Source: JACPLA01 sp035291905
GTDB taxonomy: Bacteria > Bacteroidota > Ignavibacteria > UBA10030
NCBI GenBank assembly: GCA_035291905.1
Contig: DATDRF010000195.1
Span: 1 to 21,448 of the forward strand
DNA: 21,448 nt
Direction: 5' to 3'
Position numbers and translations under genes: made by a program. Below, piece by piece: positions 15,040-21,448 of the stretch. Under the pieces are notes generated by a model, which was not told the origin of the DNA, did not search any database, and saw nothing but the letters and a program-made list of their open reading frames with translations. Within the stretch, counting starts at the first letter, position 1, and every line of letters begins with the position of its first letter.

Positions 15040-15100
15040 ACGACTGTTTTTGTCCTATTTAAACTCCGACCAAGTTAGTCGTATAACCGAGGAGTGTCAA
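15040..15100. promoter_or_regulatory. divergent FTR1/SDR control region with inverted repeats
   Basis: Between the two divergent starts lie the inverted repeat CGAC-N7-GTCG (15067-15081) and a wider pair, ACGACT (15040-15045) with AGTCGT (15077-15082). On the reverse strand TTGACA (15100-15095) is a consensus -35 for the FTR1 gene, and its expected -10 position overlaps the inverted repeat. An iron- or redox-responsive operator would make sense here. The sequence does not match a classical Fur box well. Confidence 0.3.
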
Positions 15101-15175
15101 GCAGAAAGTTGGCAAAAAGTCCAAGAAATGCATATTCTAGGAACGAATCCTAATTATGAAAGCGAGAGAGATCAG

Positions 15176-15930
15176 ATGATCGACCTTTCAGGAAAAGTAG
15201 CCGTCATTACAGGTGGCTCCAGGGGAATCGGGGCTGCCGCCGCGTTAGCTCTTGCCCGGGCAGGATGCAATGTTGCCATTACGTACGCATCTTCACGAAA
15301 GAAGGCAATGAGCGTATGCGATCAGATCGCCCGCATAGGGAAAGAGTGCATCGCCCTGAAAGCAAATGTCACATCAGAGCGCGACGTGAGGAAAGCACTT
15401 CGGGTGGCTTTCGCTCGTTTTGGAAGAATCGATATTTTGGTGAATAACGCCGGTATTTGGAAGTACGGGGTAATCGGATCGATGACAGGCCGCCAATGGG
15501 ATGAGACTCTCGATGTGAACCTGAAGGGGACATTCCTCTTCTGCAACGAAATCGTGCGATACATGAAACGCCATGGTGGAAAGATCATCAATATCTCGAG
15601 CACCGCCGGGCAACGCGGAGAGGCCTTCCATTCCCACTACGCTGCCTCGAAGGCCGGAGTGATCGCATTCACTAAATCGATCGCCGAGGAACTGGCCCGT
15701 TACCGCATCAACGCCAATTGCGTTGCACCCGGCTGGGTCGATACTGATATGACCAGAGGTGTTCTTTCGACAAAAAAGGGCGAAAGCGAATCGAAAAGAG
15801 CATCCCCCGGGGCCGGGTGGCATCTCCAGAGGAGATTGCGGGTTCCGTTCTCTTTCTTGCTTCCGGACTATCCGACCATTATGAGGGTGCAACACTCAGC
15901 GTAAATGGCGGCGGGGTCATGGTCTCCTAG
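15176..15930 (+). CDS. SDR-family oxidoreductase (FabG-like), reading frame shifted near its end
   Basis: From ATG 15176 the product is a classical short-chain dehydrogenase. It has the NAD(P)-binding TGGSRGIG (12-19), NNAG (90-93), catalytic serine S142 (INISSTAG), and Y155 with K159 (HYAASKAG), followed by NCVAPGWVDTDM. The zero frame then goes astray after codon 201 and ends at 15904 with an unrelated tail. In the -1 frame the expected C-terminus appears (RIEKSIPRGRVASPEEIAGS, then LFLASGLSDHYEGATLSVNG), stopping at TAG 15928-15930 to give about 251 residues. The switch point is a run of six A at 15772-15777, read ACA AAA AAG, that is A_AAA_AAG. It could be a lost A (mutation or read error) or programmed -1 frameshifting. 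An in-frame ATG at 15128 is an alternative start. The substrate is unknown. Confidence 0.85.
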
Positions 15931-15943
15931 TCTCGCCATTTTT
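15903..15943 (+). terminator. probable intrinsic terminator overlapping the SDR gene end
   Basis: AAATGGCG (15903-15910) pairs with CGCCATTT (15934-15941) and is followed by T residues. The loop is long (23 nt) and contains the stop codon of the -1 reading frame, so the hairpin partly overlaps coding sequence. Confidence 0.5.
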
Positions 15944-15944
15944 C

Positions 15945-15972
15945 TTGATTTCATTGGCAAAATGATTATATT
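15945..15972 (+). promoter_or_regulatory. possible promoter for the histone-H1-like gene
   Basis: TTGATT (15945-15950) and TATATT (15967-15972) are 16 nt apart, directly after the SDR terminator. It implies a leader of about 180 nt before the ATG at 16160. The leader contains a small hairpin, AAAGGC (16006-16011) with GCCTTT (16018-16023). Confidence 0.35.
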
Positions 15973-16159
15973 GACCATGTTTTCCATCTTTCCACGTAGG
16001 CAAACAAAGGCTTTTCTGCCTTTAATTGAGCCGCAAATTCGCGAGTCTTGAAAATCGATGAAAAGAGGCACGATTTTTTCTTCGTTTCAGGGGTGAAAAA
16101 GAACAGCAGCCAGAAGCATCAAACAATTGACCTTTCACTCAACATTATAAGGAGTACGT

Positions 16160-16372
16160 ATGAACCGGCATCAGGAGCTGTTGGATCTGATCCAGACCTT
16201 TCAGAAGGACTTCGAGAAGTTCTATGAGAAGAAGAACAAGTCCGCCGGAACAAGGGTTCGTAAGCACATGGCGACTCTGAAACGGAAGGCTCAGGAGATC
16301 AGGAACGAGGTTCAGGAAATCAAGCGCACCATTGATGAGCAGGAAGCGGGAGGTTCAACGACAGGAGCTTGA
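16160..16372 (+). CDS. histone-H1-like small DNA-binding protein (Hc1-related)
   Basis: This 70-residue basic helical protein is preceded by AAGGAG about 6-7 nt before the ATG. The central KDFEKFYEKKNKSAGTRVRK followed by HMATLKRKAQEIRNEVQEIK is the hallmark of the small histone H1/Hc1-like proteins widespread in Bacteroidota and related groups. Those proteins are presumed to bind and compact DNA without sequence specificity. It lacks the long lysine/alanine-rich tail of chlamydial Hc1 and ends in a short EQEAGGSTTGA. It appears to have its own promoter and precedes the TonB-family gene by 98 nt. Direct chromatin function in this organism is inference from the family. Confidence 0.85.
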   Translation: MNRHQELLDLIQTFQKDFEKFYEKKNKSAGTRVRKHMATLKRKAQEIRNEVQEIKRTIDEQEAGGSTTGA

Positions 16373-16389
16373 AAGGATCCTTCGTACGA

Positions 16390-16435
16390 GCTGGCAGCCG
16401 GAAGAATGCTGGGAAACATGAAGGCCGGCTTCAGC
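16390..16435 (+). other. possible structured leader between the histone-like and tonB-like genes
   Basis: GCTG-gca-GCCGG (16390-16401) can pair with CCGGC-tt-CAGC (16425-16435), giving nine base pairs with an asymmetric internal loop and a 23-nt apical loop. It ends 35 nt before the next ATG, and there is no T-tract, so it is not a plain terminator. I do not recognise a known riboswitch class. Confidence 0.25.
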
Positions 16436-16470
16436 AACCTGAAGCGGTGTTCTTACGTAGTCCCTAAAGT

Positions 16471-17175
16471 ATGATCCTCGAGAAGTTCCGCTATGCGTTC
16501 CTGGGAAGGATGAGGCGCCCGGAAGGCCTTGCACCCTCCATTCAAAAGGATGTGGTGGCCGAGCTCGGTGCACCCCCGGGGACTATTTTCGAGGCATCCC
16601 TTGCACTCTCTGTTGTCTTTGTCATTCTTCTCTTCCTCTTCTTTCCGAATTTCACCCCTACAAGAATCCACACCGCGCCCCCGCAGGAATTCGTGAAATT
16701 TGAAGATATCGAAAACACCCGGCAGCTGAACCGGCCGCCGCCGCCGCCCCGCCCGGCGATTCCCATTGAGGCCCCCTCCGACCAGGTCCTGGAGGATGTG
16801 GAGCTTACCAGCACCGAGCTCAATGTCGCAGAAGAGACAGCCCCCCCGCCTCCCAAATCAGAAGAAAGTGAAGAAGAATATTTCGTTGCCGTTGAGGATA
16901 TGCCAGAACCCGTAGGCGGCCTGACAGCCATTCAGCGGGCAGTCGTGTATCCGGAGATAGCCCGCCGGGCAGGCCTTCAGGGAAGAGTCTTCATCCTTGC
17001 CTACGTCAATGAGAAAGGGGAGGTTACCAAAGCCGATGTGCAGCGGGGTATCGGGGGCGGTTGCGACGAAGCAGCTGTCGCGGCCGTCCGCAAAGCGAAG
17101 TTCGTACCGGGCAGACAGCGGGGGAAACCTGTCAAAGTTCGCGTCTCCATACCGATTAGATTCCAGCTGAACTGA
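16471..17175 (+). CDS. TonB-family energy-transducing protein
   Basis: The product has 234 residues. A cytoplasmic N-terminus of about 40 residues is followed by one membrane helix (about 41-59, EASLALSVVFVILLFLFF). Next is a periplasmic proline-rich spacer (NRPPPPPRPAIPIEAP and APPPPKSEESEEE) and a C-terminal TonB domain (about 150-234) with VVYPEIARRAGLQGRVFILA and YVNEKGEVTKADV, ending VSIPIRFQLN. Known TonB proteins couple the proton-motive force to outer-membrane transporters. Here no ExbB/ExbD or TonB-dependent receptor is adjacent, so its partner is unknown. The cytoplasmic extension is longer than in E. coli TonB. The start at 16471 has no clear Shine-Dalgarno sequence; M14 at 16510 is an alternative. 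Confidence 0.9.
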   Translation: MILEKFRYAFLGRMRRPEGLAPSIQKDVVAELGAPPGTIFEASLALSVVFVILLFLFFPNFTPTRIHTAPPQEFVKFEDIENTRQLNRPPPPPRPAIPIEAPSDQVLEDVELTSTELNVAEETAPPPPKSEESEEEYFVAVEDMPEPVGGLTAIQRAVVYPEIARRAGLQGRVFILAYVNEKGEVTKADVQRGIGGGCDEAAVAAVRKAKFVPGRQRGKPVKVRVSIPIRFQLN

Positions 17176-17314
17176 TCCGACCTCCCTCCATTAACAGACC
17201 TTCATTCCCTTCCAACTTTCTTTCCCTTTGCAGCGTAGTACCATTGAAGGGGACGGATTTTTTTAGTAAGTTGATTGAACAATTGATTCATTACATTTTC
17301 TTCTCAGGGGATCT

Positions 17315-17488
17315 ATGAAACGATATGTCGTGCTGGGATTGCTACTGGGTCTGACGGTGTCCGCTGTTGTTCTGGTTCTTCGGCGACGCAATCTTGCCGG
17401 CACCGAGTTCCGCGGATTCTTCGATTCCTCGACGGTGGCCGATGAACTGTTTGCCGACGCGTTCGAGGAGTTGCCCGACAAGCCGTAA
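17315..17488 (+). CDS. small membrane-anchored protein of unknown function (57 residues)
   Basis: A short complete ORF starts at ATG 17315, with AGGGG about 5 nt upstream, and ends at TAA 17488. It is followed 31 nt later by a strong terminator, which supports a real gene. The N-terminus KRYVVLGLLLGLTVSAVVLV is one hydrophobic helix, followed by LRRRNLAG (positive-inside anchor). An acidic, phenylalanine-containing tail follows: FRGFFDSSTVADELFADAFE then ELPDKP. The product is probably an inner-membrane protein with a short exposed tail whose side is uncertain. No family was recognised. Confidence 0.65.
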   Translation: MKRYVVLGLLLGLTVSAVVLVLRRRNLAGTEFRGFFDSSTVADELFADAFEELPDKP

Positions 17489-17519
17489 CGTTCCATTCAG
17501 AAGATGTTTACAAGGAACG

Positions 17520-17549
17520 AAGCGTCCGATGAGGACGCTTTTCCTTTTT
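17520..17549 (+). terminator. intrinsic terminator after the 57-residue membrane protein gene
   Basis: AAGCGTCC (17520-17527) pairs perfectly with GGACGCTT (17533-17540) around the loop GATGA, followed by a T-rich run to 17549. Confidence 0.88.
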
Positions 17550-17638
17550 CTGCACCCTCCCGCGTTCATCGCACGTTTTGATTTTAACGCCGATTCTCGT
17601 ATTTTACGTCATTCCACGCTCGCCGCTCGCATCACTAC

Positions 17639-20500
17639 ATGACTTCACCGCCCAACACCCAAACCGCCGTTTCATCTCTCGCCGAAGCGCTTCGGAATGA
17701 ATTGGACTCATTGACCGGTTCAACTCGCCGCGTAGCCCTTGTTTCGGGAAAACATGTCGGATCATTTGCCGAGAAACATTATTACCGGTTCGAGGTCCCC
17801 GAACATATTCATCTCCAACATCTGACCGAACTCCAGTGCAGCCTTGGGTCCTTACATCCGATCGTCCTTCAGGCAAACATTGTCGCTCTTGAGAACCAGT
17901 ATTTGACCCTGGCGTTTCCGTTGGATTTTGGAGCCGTGATCCCGGAGGTGTCATGCACCTGGGACTACCGGCAGTCGTACCAGCCCGTCATTGATTCTCT
18001 CGCGCGCGCCGAACAAAACGATTTTGTTCAACGACTCTTGAATCCTTCTGGAGGGGTCAACCTCCACGCTGTCTCGTTTGAACCTGAGATGCTCCCGGAA
18101 ACCCCGACGGACCAAAAGTCGGCCCTCACAAAGCTGTTCCAGAACAAAGTTTCATACGTCTGGGGACCGATACTCTCGGGAAAGACCCATCTCCTCGCCC
18201 ATATCGCCTCAAACTACATCAAAGCTGGAAAGACGGTCTTGTTTGTCGCTACCATGAACGAGCGCGTCGACGATGTTCTGCTCCGGTCAATCGAGATCGG
18301 CAACAAACTGGGCGTCGATATGTCTTCACCGACATGCTGCCTGGGATTGCCTGCGGTCGAGAACTTCGAAAAGCTCGGCGCCATTTCTTTTGAGCAACAG
18401 CTGGCCCGCACAAAAGCGGAGAAGAAGAGATCGTTCCAGGAGCGCGTGTCGCTGCTCGAAACTTTGTGGCGCGTCCGAATCAAGCAGATGCTCCATGAAG
18501 GCGACATGGTGCGCATTACCGAGGTGCGCGAACGCCTTTCGGAAAAAAAGAAGCAGCTTGAAAAGGTGACGGCGGAAATGGGCCCGCTCAAGGAGACGAT
18601 CAATCGAATCCAGAACGCTTCAATGATGGACAGATTGAAGAAGGGATTCGGGAAAGAGGACCTGGCAGCGGCGCAGCAAAAACTCCAGGAGAAGCAGGCC
18701 CTGGCGAAACAGCTCCAGTCGCTCCTCACCTCGCTCACTCAGGAATCGCTCAGGCGCGAAGCACAGGCACCTGTAACCGGGGAGGAATTGCAGAAATATC
18801 ACCTCGCCATGAAGCGGATCGAAGAACTTGGCGGCATTGGCAAGGTTGAAGAGGCGGTTGAACAATATACGGCTGTCAACGAGCGGGCCGTCCTGGAATC
18901 AAAGCGGTTTGTCGGCACGACCCTCATGACGGCGCTGACGGACATGCGCATCACCGGCCGTTCGTTCGACATGGTGATGGTCGACGATGCGGAAAGTATT
19001 CCTATCCCGTTCATCGCGGCACTTTCACTCCTTTCACGGGAGAAGTTCGTCGTGTGCGGAGACCCCTATCAACTTGGACCGGACTCCGCCTCAAACACGC
19101 CTCTCGCACAGGAATGGCTCAAGAGCGACGTTTTTCTCCATGCCGCAGGGATCGACAACCTCCACGATCTGTTTGATTTCTCGGAAAAGCACTCCGACTG
19201 GTTCATCCTCCTTTCATCCCACTTTGCCTCAACACCGAAGCTCTCGCTGTTCATCGGATCTGTCTTGTTTGACGACAAGATCAACGTCTTCGCCGCGCCC
19301 AAGGCAAAGGGGCGTATCTTCTTTATCGACACCGGTTCCCTGCGTTCGCAGTCGAAGCAGTATCTCGGAAGAAAGAAGATCCTTCCTCATAATGAGCTTC
19401 ACACGAAAAAGGTCCTCGAGCTGGTCAAGCACGCGATGATGGACGCAGGGAGGAAGGCCACGGACATCGGCGTGATTGTTCCCTTTCCGGGACCGTCGCT
19501 CTATATGAAGCAGCAGCTCCGCATGAGCGGCATGAGCAACGTCGAAGTGGGCCTCCCCCATACATTCCGCGGCCGACGAAAAGGGGCGGTCGTTTTCGAC
19601 CTGGTTGCCGCAGGCGTCGAAAACACTGTTCGTCAAATCGACGACAAGAAAGTCGGTGAACACCAGATCGTGCGTCTGCTGAATACGGCTCTTTCCTGTG
19701 TGGAGGAGGACCTCTATGTGCTCGCCGACATGGGCCATCTGCAGGCCATGTACGGAGACAGGCTGCTGACGAAACTCATGATGCTTCTGAAGGTGCAGTC
19801 GGATCCGCTGGAGAATTTCCCGCTCGCTGCAAAGAAATTCGATGAATTGGATTGGGATAAACGCGCGGCCTTGATGACATTTTCAGGAGCCGTCATTTCT
19901 CCTGCCGCGCCAACCACCCAACAGTCTGCCGTGGCAGGGGATGCCGAATTTGCCGTGCAGATGAAACTCCTTGCCAAGAGAGAGGGGGTGAAAATCGAGG
20001 GACAGAACGACTACGAACGTGAGATATACCGCGCGGTTTATCGCATCCTCGGCCTCCAGAGCGACATCAATCTCATTTCACAGTTCGTCGGCGGCGAGCT
20101 TCTCTTCAGGCATTCCCTTTCCACCGAAAAGGCCGCCGCCAGACTTCCGTTGAATGTGTGTCATTCCGAAAAAGAGTTTCAGTCGGTCATGGACGACTGG
20201 AATCTATTGATGTATGAAATGTCCGGCGGTCAGGGCGCGCAATCGAACTTGCTGAAGATCGCCCCGGAAACAAAAGTGCGGGGAGAGATCTTCGCTCTTA
20301 AATCGTTTTATTCGACGGATGTTGAATCTGCAGTGCAGGAGGGAAAGAAGAATCTGGCGGTTACGGTTTCAAAAATCTTCCAGGAGAGTCTCGGCAAGCC
20401 TCAGCCGGGCAACCCGCAGGAGTGGACGAAAAGCTACATGTACTTCCTCTCGAAGCTTGAGGGATACCTCAGGTGGATTTCCGAACAACTGAGAAAGTAG
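17639..20500 (+). CDS. large SF1 (UPF1-like) helicase-family protein with altered catalytic motifs
   Basis: The protein has 953 residues and the SF1B/UPF1-like motif order. A Q-motif-like TDQKSALTKLF (157-167) precedes Walker A GPILSGKT (176-183). Motif II is VDDAES (448-453) and motif III CGDPYQLGPDS (473-483). A region like the FYxxxL segment is LSSHFASTPKLSLFIGSVLF (525-544). Motif V is TFRGRRKGAVVFDL (642-655) and motif VI RLLNTALSCVEEDLYVLAD (679-697). A long charged coiled coil (about 255-375) is inserted between motifs Ia and II. Residues 30-150 and 740-953 are unassigned. Motif II has D-D-A-E where D-E-A-S/D is usual, motif V has R for Q and E, and motif VI lacks the TRAR arginine finger. 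ATP binding seems kept, while hydrolysis or unwinding is doubtful. No strong Shine-Dalgarno sequence precedes ATG 17639. Its role is unknown. Confidence 0.8.
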   Translation: MTSPPNTQTAVSSLAEALRNELDSLTGSTRRVALVSGKHVGSFAEKHYYRFEVPEHIHLQHLTELQCSLGSLHPIVLQANIVALENQYLTLAFPLDFGAVIPEVSCTWDYRQSYQPVIDSLARAEQNDFVQRLLNPSGGVNLHAVSFEPEMLPETPTDQKSALTKLFQNKVSYVWGPILSGKTHLLAHIASNYIKAGKTVLFVATMNERVDDVLLRSIEIGNKLGVDMSSPTCCLGLPAVENFEKLGAISFEQQLARTKAEKKRSFQERVSLLETLWRVRIKQMLHEGDMVRITEVRERLSEKKKQLEKVTAEMGPLKETINRIQNASMMDRLKKGFGKEDLAAAQQKLQEKQALAKQLQSLLTSLTQESLRREAQAPVTGEELQKYHLAMKRIEELGGIGKVEEAVEQYTAVNERAVLESKRFVGTTLMTALTDMRITGRSFDMVMVDDAESIPIPFIAALSLLSREKFVVCGDPYQLGPDSASNTPLAQEWLKSDVFLHAAGIDNLHDLFDFSEKHSDWFILLSSHFASTPKLSLFIGSVLFDDKINVFAAPKAKGRIFFIDTGSLRSQSKQYLGRKKILPHNELHTKKVLELVKHAMMDAGRKATDIGVIVPFPGPSLYMKQQLRMSGMSNVEVGLPHTFRGRRKGAVVFDLVAAGVENTVRQIDDKKVGEHQIVRLLNTALSCVEEDLYVLADMGHLQAMYGDRLLTKLMMLLKVQSDPLENFPLAAKKFDELDWDKRAALMTFSGAVISPAAPTTQQSAVAGDAEFAVQMKLLAKREGVKIEGQNDYEREIYRAVYRILGLQSDINLISQFVGGELLFRHSLSTEKAAARLPLNVCHSEKEFQSVMDDWNLLMYEMSGGQGAQSNLLKIAPETKVRGEIFALKSFYSTDVESAVQEGKKNLAVTVSKIFQESLGKPQPGNPQEWTKSYMYFLSKLEGYLRWISEQLRK

Positions 20501-20504
20501 CCCC

Positions 20505-21185
20505 TCAGGAGAGGCCCTGCAAGCCTTTTCTTCGGCCCACGATATGTCCCACCAGGGCCAGCAATCCAAGCAATGAGAGCGCTGTGAGAGTCTGCCAGTT
20601 CAGAGCCTCCCGGACGTTGGTCACACCCACACTTCCCTCGATCGCTTTGGCGTAAAGAAACGCCTTGATGGCTATTGCAGCAATGGTTGCAAGAAGAAAC
20701 CGGATGATGGGGACCTTCACCAGTCCGGCGCCGTAGTTGATCAGACCGTGTTGCGATCCCGGAAAGATCCGTATGGCGAAAAGGCTGGCGAAGCTTGAAT
20801 GGCGGGAAAGAAACTGCGAGATGCGGTGGCTGTGGAACCGTTCGACCCAGGGCCCTCCGATGAACCGCGCAGTACCGTACCCCATGAACGTACCGACGGC
20901 GCTGCCGACACAAATAATGAGGGTGGCTTCAGGCGGGGCGAAGAGCAGCGGCGTAACAAAAAAGAAAACTGAACCCGGAAGTGCAAACGTCCATGCTGCC
21001 GCCATGGACAAAACAATCAGGACCGGGGTGAGCGGATGATCGGCCAGCGGTTTGACGCGTTCGGGCGTAATGAGCTTGTCCAGCCCGACCGTAAAATAGA
21101 GTACCAACCCGACAACAAATAATGCTGCAAAGAAAATTGATCTTTTCTTTGCACTTGCTGCGGTAGGTTGTTCCGTGAATTCCAT
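20505..21185 (-). CDS. VTT/DedA-like (SNARE-associated) membrane protein
   Basis: This 226-residue protein has about five or six hydrophobic segments. Typical VTT-domain parts are visible: ALPGSVFFFVTPLLFAPPEA early in the domain, GSAVGTFMGYGTARFIGG (the G-xxx-G-xxx-GY/R helix), the FASLFAIRIFPGSQHGLINY stretch in place of the R-x3-G-x-R-P-P/N loop, and YGAGLVKVPIIRFLLAT. Members of the TVP38/DedA superfamily act in lipid (undecaprenyl phosphate or phosphatidylethanolamine) flipping or membrane homeostasis; which applies here is unknown. AAGGAGG lies about 3 nt before ATG 21185, and a good promoter lies just upstream. It converges with the helicase gene, with 4 nt between stops, and no room for a separate terminator. 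Confidence 0.85.
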   Translation of the reverse strand: MEFTEQPTAASAKKRSIFFAALFVVGLVLYFTVGLDKLITPERVKPLADHPLTPVLIVLSMAAAWTFALPGSVFFFVTPLLFAPPEATLIICVGSAVGTFMGYGTARFIGGPWVERFHSHRISQFLSRHSSFASLFAIRIFPGSQHGLINYGAGLVKVPIIRFLLATIAAIAIKAFLYAKAIEGSVGVTNVREALNWQTLTALSLLGLLALVGHIVGRRKGLQGLS

Positions 21186-21206
21186 GTCCTCCTTCGGCGA
21201 AACTCA

Positions 21207-21235
21207 ATTATCTTCAAAAATTTCGTCTATTTCAA
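21207..21235 (-). promoter_or_regulatory. sigma-70-type promoter of the VTT protein gene
   Basis: On the reverse strand TTGAAA (21235-21230) and GATAAT (21212-21207) have exact 17-nt spacing. This puts the transcript start at about 21200, only about 15 nt before the ATG. Confidence 0.6.
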
Positions 21236-21253
21236 GGACTTCTTTCGATCTTC

Positions 21254-21282
21254 TTGATGCGTGGATCAAATTGGACTATATT
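21254..21282 (+). promoter_or_regulatory. sigma-70-type promoter of the CNNM/CorC-family gene
   Basis: TTGATG (21254-21259) and TATATT (21277-21282) are separated by 17 nt. The expected transcript start is near 21289, about 20 nt before the GTG start codon. Confidence 0.55.
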
Positions 21283-21308
21283 CACACTGCACAATAGGAG
21301 TCTGAATC

Positions 21309-21448
21309 GTGTTTTGGGAATCGGTGGGCGAGTTTCTGCTGGTTTTCTTTTTTGTCTTCCTTAACGGCTTTTTCGTTGCCGCCGAATTTGCCATTGTCAA
21401 GGTCCGGGCGACGCAGATCGAGCCGCTTGCGGCAAAGGGAAACCGGCG
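21309..21448 (+). CDS. CNNM/CorC (hemolysin-family) membrane protein, N-terminus only
   Basis: A GTG at 21309, with TAGGAG about 9-10 nt upstream, opens a frame to the right edge (46 complete codons). The sequence begins with a hydrophobic helix (FLLVFFFVFLNGFFVAAEFA) running into IVKVRATQIEPLAAKGN. The LNGFFVAAEFAIVKVRxxxIexLa pattern is the start of the DUF21/CNNM transmembrane domain found in CorC/YtfL/HlyC-type proteins. Those usually continue with paired CBS domains and a CorC-HlyC domain, and are linked to magnesium or cobalt transport or efflux. The rest lies outside the window. Confidence 0.85.
   Translation, partial: MFWESVGEFLLVFFFVFLNGFFVAAEFAIVKVRATQIEPLAAKGNR

Noticed and set aside
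15772..15778. Calling the SDR gene a plain pseudogene
   Set aside because: Everything before and after the A run is intact and only one indel is needed, so an active gene with a sequence error or frameshifting is at least as likely.

Overview
The window reads as chromosomal DNA of a free-living bacterium, roughly 50-55% GC, most likely from the Bacteroidota/Ignavibacteriota/Chlorobi (FCB) side. The pointers are a bifunctional-nuclease (DUF151) protein with a C-terminal UVR motif, a small histone-H1-like protein of the type common in that group, a one-TM TonB-family protein and a lone AmmeMemoRadiSam enzyme. This placement is inference from gene content. No phage, transposase, tRNA, rRNA or CRISPR array was seen. 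The region looks like housekeeping and stress genes with some gene decay.

Left part (1-3241, all minus strand): the 5' part of a secreted Xaa-Pro aminopeptidase running off the left edge, an interrupted small membrane-protein ORF, a lipoprotein of unknown function, the radical SAM enzyme AmrS, a tract of degenerate 7-nt DNA repeats, and endonuclease IV (nfo), whose last codons lie inside the repeats. A Tet/TCR-type MFS exporter (3242-4414, plus) diverges from nfo.

Centre (4469-9681, minus): a probable co-directional transcription unit. Its order is ACT-domain protein, PLP threonine/serine dehydratase, DinB-like protein, etfB, etfA, DUF151-UVR nuclease and an RMDN-like TPR protein. Spacing is short, and the last two genes overlap by TTGA. 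To its right on the plus strand are a secreted, very charged protein made of 7-residue repeats and a PhoD-like phosphatase, each followed by a clear intrinsic terminator. The PhoD terminator is shared with a convergent REC-domain response regulator. Upstream of that regulator on the minus strand is a DUF59 Fe-S assembly protein.

Right part: 13107-13623 holds the wreck of two genes, a porin-like signal-peptide start joined to the C-terminal half of an apbE gene with several frame changes. It lies directly downstream of an FTR1-DUF2318 iron permease gene (13700-15022), so it looks like a decaying iron/flavin export-module cassette. Divergent from FTR1 is an SDR oxidoreductase whose frame breaks exactly at an A_AAA_AAG heptamer; a -1 shift there restores a complete FabG-like C-terminus. 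Then come the histone-H1-like gene, a TonB-family gene, a 57-aa membrane protein gene, and a 953-aa SF1/UPF1-like helicase with altered catalytic motifs. A VTT/DedA-like membrane protein and the start of a CNNM/CorC-family protein close the window, divergently transcribed from good sigma-70-like promoters.

The points most worth following are the SDR frameshift site, the degenerate helicase family, the apbE/porin relic, the 7-residue-repeat protein and the heptameric DNA repeats.
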